DNA from: CAZCVI01 sp964502145 | Lineage (GTDB): Bacteria > Acidobacteriota > Aminicenantia > UBA2199 | Length of the DNA: 64,000 nucleotides | Direction: 5' to 3' | Assembly: GCA_964502145.1 (NCBI GenBank) | Contig: CAZCVI010000012.1 | Location: forward strand, 1 to 64,000 | Shown: one piece after another, positions 45,654 to 55,139 of the stretch | Layout: every line of letters begins with the position of its first letter | How positions within the stretch are numbered: the first letter of the stretch is position 1 | Made by a program: the position numbers and the translations under genes | Notes under the pieces: model-generated | Told to the model about the DNA's origin: nothing | Seen by the model: only the letters and a program-made list of their open reading frames with translations | Database searches by the model: none

Positions 45654-47162
45654 CTACGCCTGAACATTAAACGCGGGCAATGTAATCAAGAAGCAACTGC
45701 CTTTCCCCAGTGTTGATTCCACCGCCACTTTGCCATTGTGTTGCTGCACGATCTTGAGCACAATCGCCAATCCCAACCCTTCGCCATCGGTGTCATCGGG
45801 ACGCAACCGGTGGAAAATCTGGAAAATCTTGTCCTGGTATTCCCTGGGGATACCAATACCGTTGTCTTCTACTCCATACACCGCACTCTTGCCAGACTGG
45901 GTAACCGAACCAGATATTTTTATTTGCAGGGCTCTTTTGGGATCACGGTACTTGATCGCATTGTTGATCAAGTTGGAAAATACCTGGTTGATTTCCAGTT
46001 CACAACCAAAACAGGACGGCAGATTCTCCACGGTTAACGTGCCCCCGGCTTCTTTCAAGTGAAACTCGAAAGCATGGGATACTTCCAGGACCAAACGATT
46101 CATATCAATCAGCTCAAAGGTAGTCGAAACACGCCCGATCCGTGATAAGCGCAACAGTCCAGACAACAATCCATCCATCTTGGCTGTGCTGGATTGAATA
46201 AATTTAAGGGATTCCAGAACATCTTCACGGAGAATAGCAGAAATCTCCGCCTTTCTATCGTTGGATGTCGTTTCCAGCCCATGTAACAGCGTGTCCACCT
46301 CTTTGATCGAGTAACTCAATTCCTGCCCGAACCCCTGGATGTTCACCAGCGGGGAGCGAAGATCATGGGAAGCCACATACACCACCTGTTCCAATTCTTT
46401 GTTCTTGGCTTCCAACTCTACCAGCAGTCGTTGTTGTTCGGCTTCCGCTTCATCCCGCTTTTTTTCCCAGAGCTGGATTTTTTCCAGCATCGTGTTAAAG
46501 CCATCGTAAAGAACCCCGATTTCATCCCGTTCCAAGCGTTTAACCCGGATCGAATAATCTATATCGTGAGAAATCCGCTTGGTCACATTGGCCAGCGTTA
46601 AAATAGGCAATGAAATAAGCGATTGAAAGCGGAAAGCCAGGACATAGGCGATTAAAATCACCCCGGCCATGATCAGCGCCAACCAAAGAATACGGACACG
46701 GATAGTTTCAGCCATCAGTGCAGTAGAGGCCCTGACATAAATAGCGCCAAACTTAAAATTTTTATAATAAATGATTCGCGCCACCACGAGGTAATCACCT
46801 TGAAAGTGAGCCATTGGCTCTTGCGGGGGCGGAGGAGGCGCCATTATATTTTTTCCCTTGTGATAGCTCCCATAGAGCTCGCCTTTTTCATCATAAACAA
46901 ATCCGTTTTCAATATCCGGCATAGCCCGCATTTTTTCCAGGACTTCAGCCACCCCGCTTTTCCCAGTAAAAGATAATGGGCTGATGCAGTACTCCCCTAC
47001 CAATGAAGCATCCAAACGAATCTTGTTGACCAAGTCTTTTCTGAGTTGCAGAATATCTTTGACCATAATAACGGAGAACCCGATGACAATAGAAACCAAA
47101 CTGACCGCCACGATGAGGGCAATCAGCTTATTCTTAATTGAGATATTATGCAGTAGCCGCAT
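45654..47162 (-). CDS. sensor histidine kinase with CHASE8-like periplasmic domain
   Basis: A 502-residue kinase. Membrane helices at about 13-34 and 157-178 flank a periplasmic domain that looks like CHASE8 (RLDASLVGEYCISPLSFTG, then VYDEKGELYGSY); a proline run (APPPPPPQEP) sits in it. Then HAMP (about 180-235), a coiled coil, HisKA with phospho-acceptor His266 in VASHDLRSPL, and HATPase_c with NLINNAIKY (N box), DNGIGIP (G1) and GEGLGLAI (G2). CHASE8 is the domain of the YfiN diguanylate cyclase, which is repressed by YfiR. Two genes for YfiR-domain proteins lie just upstream on the same strand, two bases away, so they probably gate this kinase. No receiver domain is attached. Confidence 0.9.
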   Translation of the reverse strand: MRLLHNISIKNKLIALIVAVSLVSIVIGFSVIMVKDILQLRKDLVNKIRLDASLVGEYCISPLSFTGKSGVAEVLEKMRAMPDIENGFVYDEKGELYGSYHKGKNIMAPPPPPQEPMAHFQGDYLVVARIIYYKNFKFGAIYVRASTALMAETIRVRILWLALIMAGVILIAYVLAFRFQSLISLPILTLANVTKRISHDIDYSIRVKRLERDEIGVLYDGFNTMLEKIQLWEKKRDEAEAEQQRLLVELEAKNKELEQVVYVASHDLRSPLVNIQGFGQELSYSIKEVDTLLHGLETTSNDRKAEISAILREDVLESLKFIQSSTAKMDGLLSGLLRLSRIGRVSTTFELIDMNRLVLEVSHAFEFHLKEAGGTLTVENLPSCFGCELEINQVFSNLINNAIKYRDPKRALQIKISGSVTQSGKSAVYGVEDNGIGIPREYQDKIFQIFHRLRPDDTDGEGLGLAIVLKIVQQHNGKVAVESTLGKGSCFLITLPAFNVQA

Positions 47163-47164
47163 GA

Positions 47165-48259
47165 TCAGTACTGAGAACGGGTGCGTACCTTCAGTCCATT
47201 TTTAAGCAGATCGCCACCAATAATCAAGCCCGCTTCCCGTGCTGCCGTCGGGTTAATTTCCGGGCGCAATTTAACTCCATCGTAAGCAAAACTGACATGG
47301 ACTCCTTCCCGTGTCAATCCACTGGTATCACTCACGGTCAGAATCGCTTTATCCCGGACATAAGCAAGAATATTATTTAAATCGGCATTTTTTGAATTTG
47401 TAATAAAAAGGAGTTGCGAGCCAGACGCACTGTCAATGGCACGAATATATCTGATATTTACACTTTTATTAAAGATTTTCCTGCTCTCGCTCAGGTCGGA
47501 AAGTAAAGTTCCGAACGGGCTGGTGCCTAAAACCGAGATATTGAAGCCAGTGCCGCGATTAATCCCGGATTCCGGGGGCCATTGTACGGACTCAGCAATG
47601 TCAAACAGTTTCATGGCTTTTTCCTTGTATTCATTATAAGGATTGATGATCCTGGCGTTTTTCAAAAGATTGGGCGTGAATACCAGCCCAGATTGCCGGG
47701 CAACGGTCTCATTAACCTCCATCTTAATCTTGTTCTCTTCCAATAAATTAACATGAACACCGCGCTTGGCATAGTCCTCGGTATTGCCCATGGTCAGTAT
47801 GGGCAGATCTTTTACATAATCCAATACGCGTTGGAGATCCTTGCGACCCAGCTCTTCGATAAACAGCATATGAGTTGTGCCAATATCTTCCACCTTTTTT
47901 ATATAACGAACCTGAACCAGTTTATCCTTGATCTTTTTCCCATTATAATTGGCACCCAGAAAATTCTCAAATGGATGATTGCCCAGAACGGACAGTATAA
48001 AAGGTTTGGAAAGGTCATTCAAACCAACTTCGACTGGCCATTCAATTTGGCGGAGAATTTCTTTGATTAAAAGGGCTTTTATCTTCGCCGGATCATGTTT
48101 CATCTTGGATTGTGCCATTAGATTGGTAGCGCAAATTCCTAGCAGCACGAATAAGAGAAGTGGTAAGATTATCTTTTTTTCTTTCACTATTAATTTTTTT
48201 CCATCCAGCATGTTAGCCTTCTTGCCGATGACAGTCACTTCAGACACTTTCTCCATCAT
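47165..48259 (-). CDS. protein with two YfiR (DUF4154) domains
   Basis: A 364-residue protein with a signal or anchor helix (about residues 28-48, IILPLLLFVLLGICATNLMA) then two YfiR-like domains in tandem (about 58-205 and 215-355). Each shows the pattern: helix ending IEWP or VQWP, FILSVLG, LVQVRYI or VNIRYI, HMLFIEE or QLLFITN, ILTMG or ILTVSD, GVHVNL or GVHVSF, and a final NETVARQSGL or NPTAAREAGL. YfiR domains are periplasmic sensors or repressors. The start overlaps the preceding YfiR gene stop by four bases. It lies two bases before the CHASE8-like kinase gene. Confidence 0.85.
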   Translation of the reverse strand: MMEKVSEVTVIGKKANMLDGKKLIVKEKKIILPLLLFVLLGICATNLMAQSKMKHDPAKIKALLIKEILRQIEWPVEVGLNDLSKPFILSVLGNHPFENFLGANYNGKKIKDKLVQVRYIKKVEDIGTTHMLFIEELGRKDLQRVLDYVKDLPILTMGNTEDYAKRGVHVNLLEENKIKMEVNETVARQSGLVFTPNLLKNARIINPYNEYKEKAMKLFDIAESVQWPPESGINRGTGFNISVLGTSPFGTLLSDLSESRKIFNKSVNIRYIRAIDSASGSQLLFITNSKNADLNNILAYVRDKAILTVSDTSGLTREGVHVSFAYDGVKLRPEINPTAAREAGLIIGGDLLKNGLKVRTRSQY

Positions 48260-48849
48260 CTCCTCCTTCGAAGCGGTTCTAATAGTTCTTCTGCACCTTT
48301 AAGCAGGTGCCAATCGCATTCAAAATTCGACTCCTTTAATGCAGTCTCATTCACCCAGTACCGTATTTTCTCCCGGCGCATAAAAAGACCAATATGAATT
48401 CCTTTGGGAGGCACATCATTCACTTCACTGATAGTAAAAATAGGTTTCTTTTTGATCGCCTCAATAATAGAAGAGAACTCCCATTTAAGGATATTGGGAA
48501 TAAATATCAGATTGCACCCGGCAATTTCACTCTGATGGACGATCAAGCGGACCACCACTTTCTTGTTTTTGATCAATTGATTGGCATAGGCATCATCGAG
48601 GTTTTTCCTAAAAGCTTCATCCTCTATCACGCCGATCACAAATGGTTTAGAGGTATCTTTTACATCTGAATCCCGCGGCCATTCCACAAACCGCGTAAAC
48701 TTCTCCAATAAAACGATTTTAAACTGGATGGTTTCGAGATCCTGTGGACGTGCGACGTCAGAATCAGGTACATTTCCAGGGCTAGCGGGTGATGGGTAGA
48801 GCAGTAGGGATAACGAAGCCACTACAAGCACTCGCCATGGTATTGTCAT
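48256..48849 (-). CDS. single-domain YfiR family protein
   Basis: 197 residues with a signal peptide (VLVVASLSLLLYPSPASPG) and one YfiR domain: FVEWPRDS, FVIGVIED, NKKVVVRLI, CNLIFIPN, IFTISEVND, GIHIGLFMRREKIRYWVNE. Cys in CNLIF and FECDW could pair. With the next gene it gives three YfiR domains in a row. Shine-Dalgarno gagga precedes the ATG. It follows the response-regulator gene. Confidence 0.85.
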   Translation of the reverse strand: MTIPWRVLVVASLSLLLYPSPASPGNVPDSDVARPQDLETIQFKIVLLEKFTRFVEWPRDSDVKDTSKPFVIGVIEDEAFRKNLDDAYANQLIKNKKVVVRLIVHQSEIAGCNLIFIPNILKWEFSSIIEAIKKKPIFTISEVNDVPPKGIHIGLFMRREKIRYWVNETALKESNFECDWHLLKGAEELLEPLRRRR

Positions 48850-48930
48850 TTTTCCTCAGCGATCCTATGATTGATTTTAAGTCGCCGTCTTTTCATTGTA
48901 CTTTTCAGCTCAGCTATTTCCTTGGCGCTA

Positions 48931-49497
48931 CTATTGGATACCAATACTATGCCCCAAATCCAGTCTGGGTACTTCAATGACCTGTAAGAAGATACCCAGT
49001 TTATTGATCGCTTCCACAAATTTTTCATAGTTTATGGGTTTGACAATATAACTATTGCAGCCCAAGATATGGCATTTTTCAATTTCCCCGGGATCATCGG
49101 TGGTGGTCAACATGATCACCGGGATTTTTTTTAACATGGGGTCTTCTTTGATGCGCAGCAACGCTTCGACACCATCGACTTTAGGCATACGAATATCCAG
49201 CAGTAACAGATAAGAAATCCCCACCTGGTAATGAGGTTCATTATCGCTGTTAAAAAGGAAATCCAGTAACTCCCTGCCATCCTTAAAATGAATCAGATGA
49301 TTGGAAAGCCCGGATCGTTTTAAATTACGCTGTATCAAGGTCGCGTGTCCCATATCATCATCTGCAATCAAAATATGCACATCGTTTCTCATCTTGGCTC
49401 TCCGTATATTATCCGCAAACCGAGCATCTGCGGGAGTAGTATCATCTTTATCTGGTTCATTGGCACTGGGTTCATGAATTTCATTTTCCACGCGCAA
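48931..49497 (-). CDS. single-domain response regulator (Rcp1/CheY-like)
   Basis: A receiver domain with a 39-residue polar N-terminal tail. Acidic pair DDD (about residues 46-48), phospho-acceptor Asp101 (LLLLDIRMPKVDG), TTT switch residue region (MLTTTDD) and Lys153 (IVKPINYEKF) are all present. No output domain, so it acts by binding or by phosphotransfer; this Rcp1 type usually pairs with hybrid kinases. Its start lies inside the end of the kinase gene (17-base overlap), so translation is coupled. A shorter form from the methionine before RNDVHIL (about residue 36) is also possible. Confidence 0.9.
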   Translation of the reverse strand: MRVENEIHEPSANEPDKDDTTPADARFADNIRRAKMRNDVHILIADDDMGHATLIQRNLKRSGLSNHLIHFKDGRELLDFLFNSDNEPHYQVGISYLLLLDIRMPKVDGVEALLRIKEDPMLKKIPVIMLTTTDDPGEIEKCHILGCNSYIVKPINYEKFVEAINKLGIFLQVIEVPRLDLGHSIGIQ

Positions 49498-51430
49498 TTA
49501 CCTCTGGTTTTAACACTTCTTTGACTTTTTTCAGTAGATTGGCCATGGTATAAGGTTTTTGCAGAAAAGGTAAACTCTGGTCCGCGGTATCACTCCAATG
49601 GGATTTGTGATCGGCATAACCACTGGTAAGTATAAACTTCAGGCCGGGTTTAAGGGAATCCAGTTCAGCCATCAATTCCAGCCCCGTTCTATCTTGTAAT
49701 ACCACATCGCTCACAACCAGTTGAAATTCGCCTTTTTCTCTTTCAAACATGCTTAAGGCTTCTTGGACGCTAGGGGCTTCGATCACCCTGTACCCAAAAT
49801 CCCGAAGTGCCCGGCCCGCAATACTGCGCACCCCGGCTTCATCTTCTACCAACAGGATTTTTTCCCCTTCGCCACCATAGTCCTCAATGGCCAGTTCTTC
49901 TTCCAGGCCCTCGTCCGCCCCGCTTTCCAGCGCGGGGAAATAGGCGCTAAACGTTGTTCCTTTGCCGATTTCACTGTATACATTGAGCCATCCGTTATGC
50001 TGTTTGATAATGCCATAAACCACAGAGAGTCCAAGACCAGTACCGGTTTTTTTAGTGGTAAAAAAGGGTTCAAAAATGTGGGGGATCACATTTTTATCTA
50101 TGCCCTCGCCCGAATCAGTGATGGCCAGACAGACGAATTCGCCCGGTTGGGAATAGGGCAAAACTTTACTATACTCTTCATCTATGGTTTTATTCTCAGT
50201 TGTGATAGACAGATTTCCCCCGTGGACCATCGAATCAGCCGCATTAATCGTGAGGTTAAGAATCACTTGTTCCAGTTGGCCCGCATCTGCTTTTATACAG
50301 CGGATGCGGGGATCGAATTGGGAGATGAGTTGAACATCCTCGCCAATGAGCCGTTTCAGCATTTTTTCCATGCCTTTAACCACGTTATTTACATTTACTT
50401 TACGGCTTTTCATGATCTGTTTACGACTAAAAGCCAGTAATTGTTGGGTCAGCGTAGCCGCACGTTGGGCCGCCTTTTTTATCTCATGGGCGCTTTCCTT
50501 AAAGGGGTTATCCAATTTCATTTTGACCAGCATCAGGTCAGAATAGCCCATAATGGCAGTTAAAAGATTATTAAAATCATGGGCTACACCACCGGCCAGT
50601 TTACCAATCGCTTCCATTTTTTGGGCTTGAAGTAATTGTTGTTCCAATTGTTTGCGTTGCGAAATATCACGGGATATACAGAGGAGAACGGGCTTGCCAC
50701 TCAAATCGATCATATGGGAATTGTTTTCCACACTGACCCGTTTCCCGTGTTTAGTCAGCAGGGTAGTTTCCCAGAGATGGTATTTCTGTTCCGCTGTATT
50801 GTCATCTATCACGCGCGCTTCCCCCGCGTCGATATCTGCCATGGTCATGTTCAGTAGTTCTTCCCGGGTAAATCCCAGCAGTAAACAGGCAATATCATTG
50901 ACCTCGACAAAACGGCCCGGTTGGCCAGCTTCGATCTCCTGGGCAAAGATAGCGTCTGTCCCGCTGTTAAACAGTATTCTGAAACGTTCTTCACTCTGCC
51001 GCAACTCTTTTCGCACCTGCGATAGTTTTCGCTCCGTTAAGACTTGGTCCGCTACATGGGCCATGACCTGTGGCAAGACATCCAGAAAGGCATGATCTTT
51101 TACCAGATAATCCCTGGCCCCCAATTTCATCATCTCAACAGCGGTTCGCTCATCGCCATGGCCCGTGATAATAATAAAAGGGATCGCATAACCCATGGCG
51201 TCCAAACGTTCGATCACTTCCCTACCGGTCATATCCGGCAGTTTATAATCCAATAAAAGGATGATATCGGTAGCGTAACAAATGCGTGAAATCGCTTCTT
51301 GGCCGTTTTCTGCAGCTTCAACATTATAGTTCTCGCGTTCCAAGCGTTTCATGATCAATCGGCGCAAGCCGACATTATCTTCTACTACCAGGACGGTCAT
51401 CACAGGATTGTCAATATTGTCTTGCTGCAT
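49481..51430 (-). CDS. hybrid histidine kinase REC-PAS-HisKA-HATPase-REC
   Basis: A 649-residue cytoplasmic protein with no membrane helix. Order: receiver 1 (acceptor Asp61, Lys111); short helix; PAS (about 145-255, FNSGTDAIFAQEIE to CISRDISQRKQ); HisKA with His283 in GGVAHDFNNLLTAI; HATPase_c with NLTINAADSM, DSGEGID and GTGLGLSVV; receiver 2 (Asp574 in VVSDVVLQD, Lys624). This is the usual layout of hybrid kinases of the NtrB-like branch (AHDFNN). It is the promoter-proximal gene of the five-gene signalling operon and may receive phosphate through its N-terminal receiver and pass it to the stand-alone regulator. Confidence 0.92.
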   Translation of the reverse strand: MQQDNIDNPVMTVLVVEDNVGLRRLIMKRLERENYNVEAAENGQEAISRICYATDIILLLDYKLPDMTGREVIERLDAMGYAIPFIIITGHGDERTAVEMMKLGARDYLVKDHAFLDVLPQVMAHVADQVLTERKLSQVRKELRQSEERFRILFNSGTDAIFAQEIEAGQPGRFVEVNDIACLLLGFTREELLNMTMADIDAGEARVIDDNTAEQKYHLWETTLLTKHGKRVSVENNSHMIDLSGKPVLLCISRDISQRKQLEQQLLQAQKMEAIGKLAGGVAHDFNNLLTAIMGYSDLMLVKMKLDNPFKESAHEIKKAAQRAATLTQQLLAFSRKQIMKSRKVNVNNVVKGMEKMLKRLIGEDVQLISQFDPRIRCIKADAGQLEQVILNLTINAADSMVHGGNLSITTENKTIDEEYSKVLPYSQPGEFVCLAITDSGEGIDKNVIPHIFEPFFTTKKTGTGLGLSVVYGIIKQHNGWLNVYSEIGKGTTFSAYFPALESGADEGLEEELAIEDYGGEGEKILLVEDEAGVRSIAGRALRDFGYRVIEAPSVQEALSMFEREKGEFQLVVSDVVLQDRTGLELMAELDSLKPGLKFILTSGYADHKSHWSDTADQSLPFLQKPYTMANLLKKVKEVLKPEVIARGK

Positions 51431-51546
51431 TATACACGGCTCCAGCCAATTACCTCAGTATTAAAAACCAATTCAATGCCCGTTACAATCTGTTGAAGTA
51501 TTATCATTGTATTTATTTTTCTATTATTCAGTTCTATACCCCTAAT

Positions 51547-51575
51547 ATTTTAATTAAATATCAAAGGATTGTCAA
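51547..51575 (-). promoter_or_regulatory. sigma70 promoter of the signalling operon
   Basis: On the minus strand TTGACA (51570-51575), 17-bp spacer, TAAAAT (51547-51552), about 117 bases before the ATG. Confidence 0.7.
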
Positions 51576-51680
51576 CAAAAGTTTCAATAATAAAGCAATA
51601 TTTTTTAGTAATCAGTGCCCGGGTCACAGAAATTTCGTCCCAATACCCACCAAATAACCACCAAATAACCACCATGGCAG

Positions 51681-54092
51681 CTAAAACTGCCAATTCAACG
51701 TCAAACGGAGACTCCTTGGTATTTGCAGTTCCATGGCATCCCTGGCTCCCCCGGAATAGACATACTCGGAAAGCTCGGCCCCAAAATCAAAAATATTAAA
51801 TAACGATAAAGCAATGGTGGCATCATGGTTAAAGAGTTTAAAATCATAATTTAGCTTCAGACTAATATCGGCCACATAATCTTCACGGGGGCCGCCTTTG
51901 ATACCTTTCTCATTTTCGGCTTTGATAGTCTTATAATAAATGATCCGTTGATCATGGCCAGTGATAGTATTAAAGAACGCAAAGGGGTTTCCATCGCGGT
52001 ATTTCAAGCTGATCGCCAGAAAGAGTTTTTTGGTAAGATAATAACCAAAATAATTTTTAAAGACAAAACCACGATCCCCGTCTACACGACCAAATCCATT
52101 GATCCAGGAATTGGGATTCGCCTGGCTTTCATCCAATATGCCAATGTCATTGGAACCGGGTCCATTGCCAAAAGCGGTGACTCCCATGCCCATGTGCGCC
52201 ATAAAAGAAACAGAAAAAAACCAACGCTGGGCACGACGACCGGTAATATCAAAAGAAAATTGGGCATAAAACGGATCCTTTTCATAGCTACTGCTACCGA
52301 GGTAATAATCGCTGAATGGTTTATCAAAGAAATAGAGTGCCTGACTGTCATGGCTCTCAAAAAAGCCGTATTCCTTGTTAAAAGAGACACGGGGGATGTT
52401 TTTTATTTTCTTATAGATGCCTTTTACATTGAGCACGAAATTTTTCGACAAGCGGGTGGTAAAATTTAACAGCAGTCGCTCTTTTCGCGGTGCAGCGAGA
52501 TTGCCATCCACGTGGTGGTAACGTCCGCCCGTGTAGCCGTAAATCCCCTCTGCCTCGCCAGCCTGATAACGCAAATCGCCATTGTTGTCATGCCAACGGT
52601 AAATGGCACCATACGGTCGGTTTGATTCGAGAAAAAAATTGCTATTCTCGGCAATAGGAAAAGGTAAAATGCCACCGGCAAACATCAACACGGTGTTTTT
52701 CCGTTTGGAAAAGGTTAGTTGCAAGCCAACATCCAGACCGGGAGAAACCAAACTCACGTTGTTGGCCCGTTGCTCAAAACTCAACCGGTCATAGTTCATC
52801 CACAACTTGGCCAGTACAGCCAGGTGGGTGGAGAGGTTGGCTGTGACGTTCAGTCCTGCTTTAGCCTGGAGATTGGAATTGCTGTAATCCTCCCCCCGGT
52901 TCCATAATACGACCATGTAAGGAGTTTTATCGAACAACAGGGCATTGTAATCATGGATGGTCTCACGGCCCGTTAATGTGCTGAAACGCAAATCAGCAAA
53001 AGGTGCGACCGTGAGCGGTTGCTTAAACAGGCGGGATAAGACGGGATAAGACACATTCACATTAAAGATAGTGCCGGTAAATTTCCCCAGGCGTCCGGTG
53101 TCGCCATAAGGTAAAAGATGGTCGCCGTCATTGTCCAGTAAATCCTTGGAGAAATTTTTTGTATAGGGATTCAAATCCTCCTTTTCTACCAGCAACGACA
53201 GGGAGAAATCCAATTTTTTTTGTTTGAGTGTTAAACCCGTTAGCACTGATACGCGTTTTTTGCCGATAGTTTCCTGTGGATAGCTGCCGATTTCCGCCCC
53301 CTGGTTGTCGCGGTCCAGGTAATTGAAAATGCTGAACAGATCATATGAACCATTTTTTATCTCTTTCTTAAAGCGGGCGTTCAGCATCAGCAGTTTCCCT
53401 TCTTCTGTAAAAGTATGGTCAAACGCGGTAAAATCGTTGAATTGCCGGGCGGTATCATAATAATTCACGGCGAATAAAAAGTTCGCGTTTGCCAAGACTT
53501 TACTTAACTGGTAATCCAGAAAGAAATTATGGTCGATTTGCCGCCGTTCCTTGTAAAGGCGGTCACCGCGGATAGTGGGGTGTTCAGGTTTGATCATAAA
53601 CGTGGCCCAGTACCCGCCAAGATCAGGATACACCCATGACGCGGTTACCTTGGAAAAACTCTGCCCGGGTAAAACAGAACCAAAATCCAACCCATGGTCT
53701 TTAGAAGCGGGATTCTCGCCAGTCAAACGAAAGCGGCTAATCGTAGAAAAGGGCAGCAATACGGCGGGTGAACCGGGATTTAACGCGGAATTGATATTCA
53801 CCCCGTTATAAAACCAATTGAATTGCGTAAACGAGTCCCCTTCAAAATAGACGCGCGGATTGTCAAGCAGAGAGAAGCCGTTGTTTTCCTCGATTAGAAG
53901 AGTGGTATCCGGGGCGAAATTCTCAAGAAAAGAGGGATAAAAATACCCGCCGGGTAAATGCTCGATTAAAAAAGGATCGAATTGGAATATTGCGGGCCCT
54001 ACAGCTTGATTCTTTTCCTGGTCTGCGCCGGACAATTGGCAAAAAAGCAAAACAGTCACCACCCAAAACATGACCATAAATCTGGATTTCAT
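51681..54092 (-). CDS. TonB-dependent-receptor-like outer-membrane protein
   Basis: 803 residues with a signal peptide (VMFWVVTVLLFCQLSGADQ). The first 150 residues resemble a plug (YFEGDSFTQFNWFYNG, LPFSTISRFRLTGENPASKDHG), then a long barrel of alternating hydrophobic and aromatic residues; the last strand ends LRLTLNWQF with terminal Phe. Within the barrel the loops are Asp/Asn-rich (DNDGDHLLPYGDTG). No TonB box is obvious, so it may be a plug-bearing porin relative, similar to the TonB-dependent receptors abundant in Acidobacteriota. Monocistronic, 250 bases upstream of the signalling operon. Confidence 0.82.
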   Translation of the reverse strand: MKSRFMVMFWVVTVLLFCQLSGADQEKNQAVGPAIFQFDPFLIEHLPGGYFYPSFLENFAPDTTLLIEENNGFSLLDNPRVYFEGDSFTQFNWFYNGVNINSALNPGSPAVLLPFSTISRFRLTGENPASKDHGLDFGSVLPGQSFSKVTASWVYPDLGGYWATFMIKPEHPTIRGDRLYKERRQIDHNFFLDYQLSKVLANANFLFAVNYYDTARQFNDFTAFDHTFTEEGKLLMLNARFKKEIKNGSYDLFSIFNYLDRDNQGAEIGSYPQETIGKKRVSVLTGLTLKQKKLDFSLSLLVEKEDLNPYTKNFSKDLLDNDGDHLLPYGDTGRLGKFTGTIFNVNVSYPVLSRLFKQPLTVAPFADLRFSTLTGRETIHDYNALLFDKTPYMVVLWNRGEDYSNSNLQAKAGLNVTANLSTHLAVLAKLWMNYDRLSFEQRANNVSLVSPGLDVGLQLTFSKRKNTVLMFAGGILPFPIAENSNFFLESNRPYGAIYRWHDNNGDLRYQAGEAEGIYGYTGGRYHHVDGNLAAPRKERLLLNFTTRLSKNFVLNVKGIYKKIKNIPRVSFNKEYGFFESHDSQALYFFDKPFSDYYLGSSSYEKDPFYAQFSFDITGRRAQRWFFSVSFMAHMGMGVTAFGNGPGSNDIGILDESQANPNSWINGFGRVDGDRGFVFKNYFGYYLTKKLFLAISLKYRDGNPFAFFNTITGHDQRIIYYKTIKAENEKGIKGGPREDYVADISLKLNYDFKLFNHDATIALSLFNIFDFGAELSEYVYSGGARDAMELQIPRSLRLTLNWQF

Positions 54093-54155
54093 TGGCTCAC
54101 CTCTTTATTGTATTACACAGTATTGTAAAATTTAAAAAGTTAACTGGGCTGTATC

Positions 54156-55109
54156 TTAAAATGCATATTGCAGTCCAATCCCGATTTGCTGGGAGTTGGC
54201 TACCGGGAAGATATTCAGGGCGCGATTCCCTGTGCGGTTCCTATGTTTGACAATATATTTCCCGATGGCATAACCCAATACAGCCCCCAGGAAAACATCC
54301 GATAACCAGTGTGTATCTTCCGTCACCCGGGACAAGCCGCAGAGACTGGCCAGGGAATAGCTCAATATTGGGACCCACACCGTTTTTTTATACATTTCCG
54401 CGATCACCGTGGCCGTGCCGAATATCGAGATCGTATGCCCCGAAGGAAACGCATCGTAGCGCGACAACTGGTAACTTTTATAACGTTTGAAGAAACCAGC
54501 CGGCCCGGACCAGTGGTCTGAACCGATTCCCAATGCATTTTCCGGTCGCTGACGACCCGCCAGATGCTTGCCGATTTGCACGACCACGCCGGTATGGATA
54601 AAGGTCATCAATGCCAGGCGTGCCGTTTCTTTGGCCCGTGCATCTTTAAAAATTAAACCGCCTGCATAGAACATCCCGGCAATGCCCAGGTTCCATTCAC
54701 CCAGTCCCAGTTTAGTCACCTGGGGACTCACGTCGTCCACCCATTTGTGATTGGCCTGGAACTTTTTAAAATTACGGTAAATAGCCTCGTCATTGGCGAT
54801 TAAGAATCCAGTCACCACGGCCACGCCGCCCCATACCAAAAAGCTCTTGCCCTTCATCCGTGCGGGAGAGGAAAGAATCCGGCCCTCATCCTGCCAAAGA
54901 CTCTTAAAAAAGGGCGTGTTGGCTTCCGCGTCTTTTTTTTCATCGGTGCTGGGTGCTGGGGAAGTGTCGGACTTTTTTTCCTGCTCCTTGTCCACTTGAT
55001 CAGCCGTGATTAAGGCAGGTAATCCTGCTAAAAGAAACAATACCATTAAGATAGAGATCAGTATTTTTTTTTTATTCATCATATTCATCTTATTTGTCAT
55101 AGTCATCAT
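54156..55109 (-). CDS. PAP2-family phosphatase
   Basis: 317 residues. A signal or anchor helix (about residues 14-36) is followed by an acidic/Lys linker and the PAP2 acid-phosphatase core with three motifs: KHLAGRQRPENA (KxxxxxxRP), the PSGH motif (FPSGHTISIFG) and SRVTEDTHWLSDVFLGA (SRxxxxxHxxxD). These bind phosphate and carry the catalytic His. Substrate may be phosphatidate, undecaprenyl pyrophosphate or lipid A; not readable. The protein has several membrane helices and C-terminal GIGLQYAF, ending in Phe as outer-membrane proteins do. Confidence 0.9.
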   Translation of the reverse strand: MMTMTNKMNMMNKKKILISILMVLFLLAGLPALITADQVDKEQEKKSDTSPAPSTDEKKDAEANTPFFKSLWQDEGRILSSPARMKGKSFLVWGGVAVVTGFLIANDEAIYRNFKKFQANHKWVDDVSPQVTKLGLGEWNLGIAGMFYAGGLIFKDARAKETARLALMTFIHTGVVVQIGKHLAGRQRPENALGIGSDHWSGPAGFFKRYKSYQLSRYDAFPSGHTISIFGTATVIAEMYKKTVWVPILSYSLASLCGLSRVTEDTHWLSDVFLGAVLGYAIGKYIVKHRNRTGNRALNIFPVANSQQIGIGLQYAF

Positions 55110-55139
55110 AATATAGAACCCGTGTTTTTGTCAACTCTT

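Noticed and set aside
49763..50440. 225-residue sense-strand frame opposite the hybrid kinase
   Set aside because: Shadow of conserved kinase and receiver domains.
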